A stretch of 48,207 nucleotides of DNA from Pseudomonas fluorescens (GTDB taxonomy: Bacteria > Pseudomonadota > Gammaproteobacteria > Pseudomonadales > Pseudomonadaceae): assembly GCF_005938625.1 (NCBI RefSeq), contig NZ_VCNJ01000035.1, positions 1-48,207 of the forward strand, given 5' to 3'. This document shows positions 43,018-48,207 of this stretch, piece by piece. The translations under genes and the position numbers were made by a program. Under the pieces are notes generated by a model. It searched no databases. It was not told where the DNA came from and was given only the letters and a program-made list of their open reading frames with translations. How positions within the stretch are numbered: position 1 is the first letter of the stretch; each line of letters starts with the position of its first letter.

Positions 43018-44352
43018 TTACAGCCCTATCGTCTGGCGCAAGCTGGCGATTGGACGGCGCAGCAGCACATAGCCCAGTGGCGCGAGATGACCGCGAACAC
43101 GGGCGATCCCCCGCGCACCGAGCCGCGGTGTGGCGCCCGGCACGGGCGTCGCATCAATGGCGAACGCCAGGGTGCCTTCTGGCGTCGGGCGGGCCAGGAA
43201 GCTGACGTCGACCAGGGTTGCCGACAACGAAGAGAGGGGCTGGGAGTCCAGCCACACGGTAATCGTGCTGCCGGGGTTCAGGTCCATCTGCTCCCGGGCC
43301 GGCAGATCAATGCGGTAGCGGACACGACCGGGATCAGCGATTTCCATGATCGGCTGCCCCACTTGTACGGCACGCCCTTGCCACTCACGGCGGTCCGAAT
43401 ACACCGCAAGCCCGGCGCGGGGGGCGGTCAATTGTGCACGGGCGAGCATGTCGGTGGTGTAGGCGTGCTCGGCTTGAGCAAGATCCAGATCGGCTCTGGC
43501 GATGCTGATGCCGCGCCCCTCGGTGGCATCGGCAAAGCTGGCAGAGCTCACTTCGTTCAACCGGGCCTGGGCGACCTGCAGCTTTTCTGCCGCAAGACTG
43601 GCTTCGTTGCGCAACTTGACGTCGTCGAAACGGACCAGGATCTGGCCGGCCACCACCCTTTCATTGGGCGCGACCGCGATCGAGGTCACGATTCCGCTGA
43701 AGGGGGCCGTGAGAATGACCGGCTCTGCCGCCACCACCTCCACCGGTGCCAATACCGACAAGTGCACCGGAAACAACAGCGCCCCGACACAGGCGGCCAG
43801 TAGGAGCATCTGGTGAGATTTTTTCAGGGTGGGCAAACGACGCACCGGCCGGTTACCGGTCAAGGCCAGCCATGCATGCGCCACCGTATCGGTGATGCGT
43901 TGTGCGCGCAGTTGCTCGTGCGCCGCAAATGGGCGACTGCGAGCAAACAGCAAGCCACAGAACGCGTGCGCGGCTCGGTCTCGCCCGGGCACCCACAGCC
44001 AGTGATCAAACGGGTAGTCCTCCAGCGCCGGATCAGGGGGCGCCGACAGCACCTGCATGTCCCCGTCCTCTGGAAGGGCTGCTTGCATGGCTCGAATCAG
44101 GGGCGCGCTTTGATCGATCGACACCAGGCTCGAGGCCGCCACAATTCGCCAGCCGTGGCGGGTCATCGAGCGTTTGACCACAAACAGCTGCGCATGGTCG
44201 ACCAGGTGACAGGTATCGTTGGCCACCAGGTAATGCAGTTCCGGTACGCTGGCCGCTCGACGTACGGCCGCCTCCCAGGTCAACAACTGAGCCAGCAACT
44301 CTCCGCCTTCGCGCGCAGGCGAGCGCGCCGTGAAATCATGCACGTTTAGCAT
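43018..44352 (-). CDS. HlyD-type adaptor with cytoplasmic GAF-like N-terminus
   Basis: This 444-residue protein has an unusual N-terminal cytoplasmic part of about 185 residues (LLTWEAAVRRAASVPELHYLVANDTCHLVDHAQLFVVKR). It resembles the GAF-type domains found in some secretion adaptors. One membrane helix follows (LLLAACVGALLFPVHLSVLAPV), then a HlyD-type barrel (APFSGIVTSIAVAPNERVVAGQILVRFDDVKLR) and a beta-barrel end. It overlaps the upstream adaptor gene by 17 bases. It is the second periplasmic adaptor of the operon. Ligand or signal for the GAF-like region is unknown. Confidence 0.8.
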   Translation of the reverse strand: MLNVHDFTARSPAREGGELLAQLLTWEAAVRRAASVPELHYLVANDTCHLVDHAQLFVVKRSMTRHGWRIVAASSLVSIDQSAPLIRAMQAALPEDGDMQVLSAPPDPALEDYPFDHWLWVPGRDRAAHAFCGLLFARSRPFAAHEQLRAQRITDTVAHAWLALTGNRPVRRLPTLKKSHQMLLLAACVGALLFPVHLSVLAPVEVVAAEPVILTAPFSGIVTSIAVAPNERVVAGQILVRFDDVKLRNEASLAAEKLQVAQARLNEVSSASFADATEGRGISIARADLDLAQAEHAYTTDMLARAQLTAPRAGLAVYSDRREWQGRAVQVGQPIMEIADPGRVRYRIDLPAREQMDLNPGSTITVWLDSQPLSSLSATLVDVSFLARPTPEGTLAFAIDATPVPGATPRLGARGIARVRGHLAPLGYVLLRRPIASLRQTIGL

Positions 44353-45400
44353 GTAAAGGCTCTTCTGTGGGCGTGCGCTGGGCCACGTCGAAGTTGGCTG
44401 TACCGCTCATCCCCGGCAGGATTTTGCCGATGGAGGCGATCTCCCCGACGATTCTGAGCGTCTTGGACACAGGGTCCACCGTGGCGCCCAGGCGCGTCAC
44501 CCGGCCCTCCACCGTGTTGCCAGTCTCCTCGAGGCGAAAATTGAAACGACTGCCCGGCTCAAGCCACACCAGCCAGGCTGACGGTACGATCAGTTCAACT
44601 TCGTAGGTGCCGTTGCTCTGGATTTTCATCAGCGGCTGCCCGCTGGCGGCCACATCATGCGGATTGGCCTTGCGCTCGACCACCGAGCCATCGAACGGTG
44701 CATCGATTTGGCACTGGGAGGTGGTTGCTCGCAAGGCGGCCGCTTCGGCGGCAGCCTTGTTGACGTTCGCCCGTGAGACGTGCACTTCATTGATCCCAAT
44801 GGCCTTGTAGTGATCAAGCTCCACGTTGGTGTCGTAAGTCGTCTTGTAAGCCTCAACGGTCGCCTCGGCGGCCCTGAGTTGCGCATACAACTGCGAGCAA
44901 TCAAAGGCGACCAGTGTCTCGCCCTGCTTGAAGCTCTGCCCTGCTTGCAGTGGCATGAGGGTGATCAGCGCGGTCATGCGCGAGGCCAGAGTCGCCTGAT
45001 CCTGCGAGCGAACGACGCCCGCCGCCAGCCGCTTCTCAGGCGTAGTGTCCGGCATTATCGGCGGCTCGAGAATCGGGGTATTCGGCGCCGGCACCGACTC
45101 GTTGCCGGGCGGGACCTGAGGCGTTGTGGTGGGCGGCGAAAAGGGCGCGGTCGGTGGCGGCGTCAATTCGGGCAGCGGCGTCTTCGTTTCGCTTGCGCCG
45201 ATGGCCGTCGGCGCAGACGACATCGCCGTGACCTGGTCGCTCAGCGTGGGGACGTTGGCGAGCAAGTCGGACACCCGAGCGCGGGGCCAAACAATGGGCT
45301 CTGGATGGGTGTTAATGGCCACTGCCGCAAAAACTGCGCTGGTCCCCAGCATCAGGATGACAGCACTCCACCACCATTTCCTACGCGACGATATAGTCAT
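44336..45400 (-). CDS. Periplasmic adaptor (HlyD/RND membrane fusion protein type)
   Basis: The 354-residue protein starts at 45400, eight bases after the TolC stop. That start gives the basic N-terminus MTISSRRKWWW followed by a membrane anchor. A Pro-rich linker covers residues ~50-120. The adaptor core follows with GVVRSQDQATLASRMTALI, the lipoyl-like half LQAGQSFKQGETLVAFDCSQL, a short coiled-coil hairpin, and then AASGQPLMKIQSNGTYEVELIVP. It should bridge the inner membrane to the TolC-like protein. An ATG 33 bases earlier would overlap the TolC gene and is less likely. Confidence 0.85.
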   Translation of the reverse strand: MTISSRRKWWWSAVILMLGTSAVFAAVAINTHPEPIVWPRARVSDLLANVPTLSDQVTAMSSAPTAIGASETKTPLPELTPPPTAPFSPPTTTPQVPPGNESVPAPNTPILEPPIMPDTTPEKRLAAGVVRSQDQATLASRMTALITLMPLQAGQSFKQGETLVAFDCSQLYAQLRAAEATVEAYKTTYDTNVELDHYKAIGINEVHVSRANVNKAAAEAAALRATTSQCQIDAPFDGSVVERKANPHDVAASGQPLMKIQSNGTYEVELIVPSAWLVWLEPGSRFNFRLEETGNTVEGRVTRLGATVDPVSKTLRIVGEIASIGKILPGMSGTANFDVAQRTPTEEPLHAKRA

Positions 45401-45407
45401 GTGCGGA

Positions 45408-46940
45408 TCACTCTGTAACCACGGTATTGGCACGCTGCGTCCACCGAACTTTCAGGGCAGCCGCCACTTGAGCAACGCTTTGCACGCTGGTTACCTCGGG
45501 GGCGAAACTGTCCATGCCCATCGCGGTAAACAGGTTGGCGTAGGCATTTTGTGCATCGGCATAGGCAAGGTCATAGCGCACCTGAGAAACCAGTGAGTTC
45601 ATCTGTTCACGCAGCTGGGTCTGTTGGCTGACGGAGCCTGCGCGGTAGCCACCGTCGATTTGCTGCATGATTCGGCTTTGGACAAGGTTGCGCTGAGCGG
45701 CCGTTTGCAGCTCGGAGGTGTAGAGCGCGTATCGGGCATTGGCCACATGCACCTGGGTCATGACAGCCATCGCCGTGGCCAGCTCTTTGGCACGCAGCAG
45801 GTCCCCTTCAGCGGCCACGGCGTTTTTGGCATCCGGGAGCCGGAAAACATTCATCAGGTTGAACGAGGCTCGTGCCCCATACTGCGTCCAGTGATTGTTG
45901 TAGAGGTAGTTGTTGCCGTCATAGTTGACGCCGATAAACCCCTTCAGATTCGGGAACACGGAAAGAATCTGGGCATTGAGTTCGCGCTCGTTTATCCGCT
46001 GTTGGTAGCCGAGCTGACGCAATTCAGGTCGATTGCGAAGCGCAGTGGCCATCTCGGCATCCAACGCCATCCTGACCGTCGGCAACGCCTCCTCGCGGGG
46101 CGGCACCACCAGTTGGTACTGGGCCCCCGGATTGAGGTTCATCAACGCGGCCAACTGGGCCTTGGCGATCTGCAGTTCGCGTGTAAGGGACTTGACGTTA
46201 CCCTCGATATCCAGCAGCTCGCGCTGGTAAGTCAACGCGACCAGGGGCGGGGTGTGGCGACGATCCGCCAGCTTTTCACTATTGGCCAAGGTGGTTTGGA
46301 TGGAGAACTGCAACTCGCCCAGTTGGGCCAGCAGCCGCTGCGCAGACACGGCTCGCCAGTAAGCCGTACGCACATCCTCGATGACCCGGTTGGAGACCCG
46401 ACGACGCTCCTCCTGGGCGATGAGCACCGCATCGGCTTTTTGATGCGCGCGGATATAACTCAAACCAAAGTCCAGAATGTCCCAGCTTAACGTCAGATCA
46501 CTGGTGATCCCGTTGCGCTCGGTCGAGGTTGAGGGCTCCAGTGATTGCTTACGGGTCAGCAGCGAAAGCGAGGAGGCACCTGCATCGTTGGATCGTCCGT
46601 AGTAGCCGGCGTTGGCAACCAGCTGGGGAAGCATGTCAAAGGTCGACAGCTTAAGCTCACGCTCCTTGTGGACTTGGTTGAGCTGCTCCACCTTGTAATC
46701 AAGGTTGTATTTGAGAGCCCGCGCCATGGCCTCGTAAAGACTGATCGGACCCGAGACGGGTTCCTGTTGCGCCGTGACGGCCACACGATTCTGCTCGCTA
46801 CGCGTCTGCAACTCCTTGTCCGTCATTGGCTGCGGGGTGATCGCGCAGGAAGACAGGGTCGTTATCAACGCCGCAGCCATGGCCACGGAGTGCGATACAT
46901 GCCGGTACTTACTGATGCTGCCCATAAAGTCGTATCCCAT
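45408..46940 (-). CDS. TolC-family outer-membrane lipoprotein
   Basis: The 510-residue protein has a lipobox (LSSC, Cys32) after a hydrophobic N-terminal segment, so it is probably lipid-anchored. The body shows the TolC layout of two repeated halves with long helices (LSWDILDFGLSYIRAHQKADAV and FNLMNVFRLPDAKNAVAAEGDLLRA). It has the conserved start PISLYEAMARALKYNLDYKV. It would form the outer-membrane channel of the export system. Its ATG overlaps the adhesin stop codon (TAATG), which couples the two. The start could also be a Met six codons later. Confidence 0.9.
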   Translation of the reverse strand: MGYDFMGSISKYRHVSHSVAMAAALITTLSSCAITPQPMTDKELQTRSEQNRVAVTAQQEPVSGPISLYEAMARALKYNLDYKVEQLNQVHKERELKLSTFDMLPQLVANAGYYGRSNDAGASSLSLLTRKQSLEPSTSTERNGITSDLTLSWDILDFGLSYIRAHQKADAVLIAQEERRRVSNRVIEDVRTAYWRAVSAQRLLAQLGELQFSIQTTLANSEKLADRRHTPPLVALTYQRELLDIEGNVKSLTRELQIAKAQLAALMNLNPGAQYQLVVPPREEALPTVRMALDAEMATALRNRPELRQLGYQQRINERELNAQILSVFPNLKGFIGVNYDGNNYLYNNHWTQYGARASFNLMNVFRLPDAKNAVAAEGDLLRAKELATAMAVMTQVHVANARYALYTSELQTAAQRNLVQSRIMQQIDGGYRAGSVSQQTQLREQMNSLVSQVRYDLAYADAQNAYANLFTAMGMDSFAPEVTSVQSVAQVAAALKVRWTQRANTVVTE

Positions 46941-48207
46941 TAAAAGATCTGCATGAGTTGCTGGACTTCCGCACTTTTCTTCATCGCCGGGGTGATGATG
47001 GTGGCGTCCAGTGGAAGGGCTGGACTTCGGCGCTGAGGCTCTCCGTCATTTGGCGCAGGGCGTCGCTCGATTTCGATTTCACCGGTGCTCGTCTGAATCA
47101 CCACAGGCGTTGAGGTGCGCGTGCCATCGGCGTGTTTGACGTCGATGATCAGATGGAGCTCGTCCTGGCCTGCAATACGATCAATGATGGCCAACCCACG
47201 GGGGTCTACATGCAACCAAGAGACGTTGTCAGCCCCATTCACGGGGCGAATGGCAACCTGCTCGATAGGTGCCCACGCCTCCCCTTCCAGGTCGCGAATC
47301 ACGACATAGATCGTGTTGTTGCGAACGATGGACTCGATCATCAGGCCCAGGCTTTGATCACCCACCATCGAGACGCCGGAGAAGCTGCGCATCGACAGAT
47401 CCCGGCCTTGTGCACCGAAGAACAGGTTCCCGTTGCTGATCAACGGGTGCAGAGACTCAAGGTGACTCACTTCTCCCTGAATCGGAGCCGCCTCCTCCAG
47501 GTCACTGCCCTGTAACCATTGCATGGCATTGACGGCAGCCAGTACCGGCGAATCCACATTCAATCGCGCCGTATTGTTCAGCGAAGCCAGATCTTCGATC
47601 ACGTCATTGAGCGATTGCGAGGTCGACTGCACGTTGAGCTGCAGTGCGCGCGGCGTACCCTCTGCCAAGCTCTGCTGATCCAGGCCTGCCCCCCCGAGGG
47701 CGAGCAACTGACCAATGTTCGCGACCGAGGTGTTGTCCAGCGCGATGTTGAAGGTGACGGTATGGGCACTCGGGTCGGTGTCTACCCCGCCCAGGGCAGT
47801 TCCCCCGTCATCGCGCACCTGGAAGGTAAAGGCGCCAAGGCCATTACCGCTGCGACCCGAGGCTGAGGTAAAGACCAGTTGCCCCAGATCCGCCACGGCA
47901 ATGACTTGTCCTGCCACCACAGCCACGCCGTTCAGGGCCAGCGTACCGTCGCTGGCTGCCGGCAGGCTGGCGATCACCACCGCGCTGAAGGCATTGGCCG
48001 GGGTGTCATTCGGATCCGTGAAGCCGAAGTCGGCCGCGCTAAACGTGTACTTCCCTCCCTCGGTGAAACTGACGGTCTTGTCCGTACCCGCGGGCGCATC
48101 GTTCACCGAGGTGATGTTGAAGGCAAAGGTATTGGCACTTGGGTCGGTATCCACCCCACCATTGGCCACGCCGCCGTCATCGCGCACTTGGAAGGTGAAG
48201 GCCCCCA
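46940..48207 (-). CDS. C-terminal part of a large cadherin-like repeat adhesin
   Basis: The frame is open from the window edge to a stop at 46940, giving 421 codons of a longer protein. It contains one full and one partial copy of a 123-residue cadherin-like repeat (GAFTFQVRDDGG and GGVDTDPSAHTVTF, with DNA copies exactly 369 bases apart). A unique C-terminal region of about 250 residues follows. It lacks RTX nonapeptides (GGxGxDxxx) and ends TPAMKKSAEVQQLMQIF. The operon following it encodes TolC and adaptor proteins, so it is probably the exported adhesin. The start and size lie outside the window. Confidence 0.85.
   Translation of the reverse strand, partial: GAFTFQVRDDGGVANGGVDTDPSANTFAFNITSVNDAPAGTDKTVSFTEGGKYTFSAADFGFTDPNDTPANAFSAVVIASLPAASDGTLALNGVAVVAGQVIAVADLGQLVFTSASGRSGNGLGAFTFQVRDDGGTALGGVDTDPSAHTVTFNIALDNTSVANIGQLLALGGAGLDQQSLAEGTPRALQLNVQSTSQSLNDVIEDLASLNNTARLNVDSPVLAAVNAMQWLQGSDLEEAAPIQGEVSHLESLHPLISNGNLFFGAQGRDLSMRSFSGVSMVGDQSLGLMIESIVRNNTIYVVIRDLEGEAWAPIEQVAIRPVNGADNVSWLHVDPRGLAIIDRIAGQDELHLIIDVKHADGTRTSTPVVIQTSTGEIEIERRPAPNDGEPQRRSPALPLDATIITPAMKKSAEVQQLMQIF

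Noticed and set aside
1..48207. CRISPR arrays, rRNA or tRNA genes
   Set aside because: No regularly spaced direct repeats, no tRNA-like cloverleaf and no rRNA sequence were noticed on a read of both strands. The only repeat arrays seen are within the fibre and adhesin genes.

Overview
The window reads as part of the chromosome of a Pseudomonas, most likely of the P. fluorescens group. That assignment is inferred from the gene set (chaperone-usher pili, an Afp-like injection system, Rhs proteins with the 'SPDSLSPFG' core, and relics of an HP1-like phage tail). It was not tested by any search. Nearly everything here concerns the cell surface, secretion or contact with other cells, and a decayed mobile region sits in the middle.

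Positions 1-1942 hold a two-partner secretion locus on the minus strand: the TpsB transporter and, cut off by the window edge, the first 22 codons of its TpsA exoprotein. A run of 20 cytosines lies between the two. Positions 2239-8011 form a complete chaperone-usher operon on the plus strand: two pilins, chaperone, usher and a tip adhesin. A strong hairpin at 8127-8176 separates it from the convergent next cluster.

Positions 8206-28679 are a full extracellular contractile injection system of the Afp/PVC type. The minus-strand run goes from the inner tube at 25601 down to the tape measure at 9510, in the canonical afp1-afp14 order. It includes two sheaths, a cap-type tube, a LysM-like adaptor, spike, gp25, spike tip, two large baseplate proteins and a fibre. 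A candidate cargo protein follows at 8206-9258. The AAA+ ATPase and tube terminator (afp15/afp16) are placed divergently on the plus strand.

Positions 29210-34114 are a graveyard. They hold an IS30-type transposase remnant with an in-frame amber codon and phage tail genes related to HP1/K139 (C4 zinc-finger protein, tube, sheath, gpS and gpR) that carry frameshifts, stops and a lost zinc ligand. Two junction fragments, an apparently intact ParD/ParE-type toxin-antitoxin pair and three tiny ORFs, one of them frameshifted, complete the region.

Positions 34798-40080 encode an Rhs protein divided over two genes. A 1405-residue YD-repeat body ends just before the Rhs core. A separate 312-residue protein with its own ribosome binding site carries the core and a C-terminal toxin domain. 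That domain has a Cys-His pair spaced as in CNF1-type deamidases.

Positions 40899-48207 encode an adhesin export operon on the minus strand: the C-terminal part of a large cadherin-like repeat adhesin, a TolC-family outer-membrane lipoprotein, two HlyD-type adaptors and an M50 site-2-protease/HlyD fusion. No ABC transporter is visible. The combination of this exporter, the split Rhs toxin, the phase-variation-like C tract and the eCIS cargo candidate makes these the parts most worth following up.
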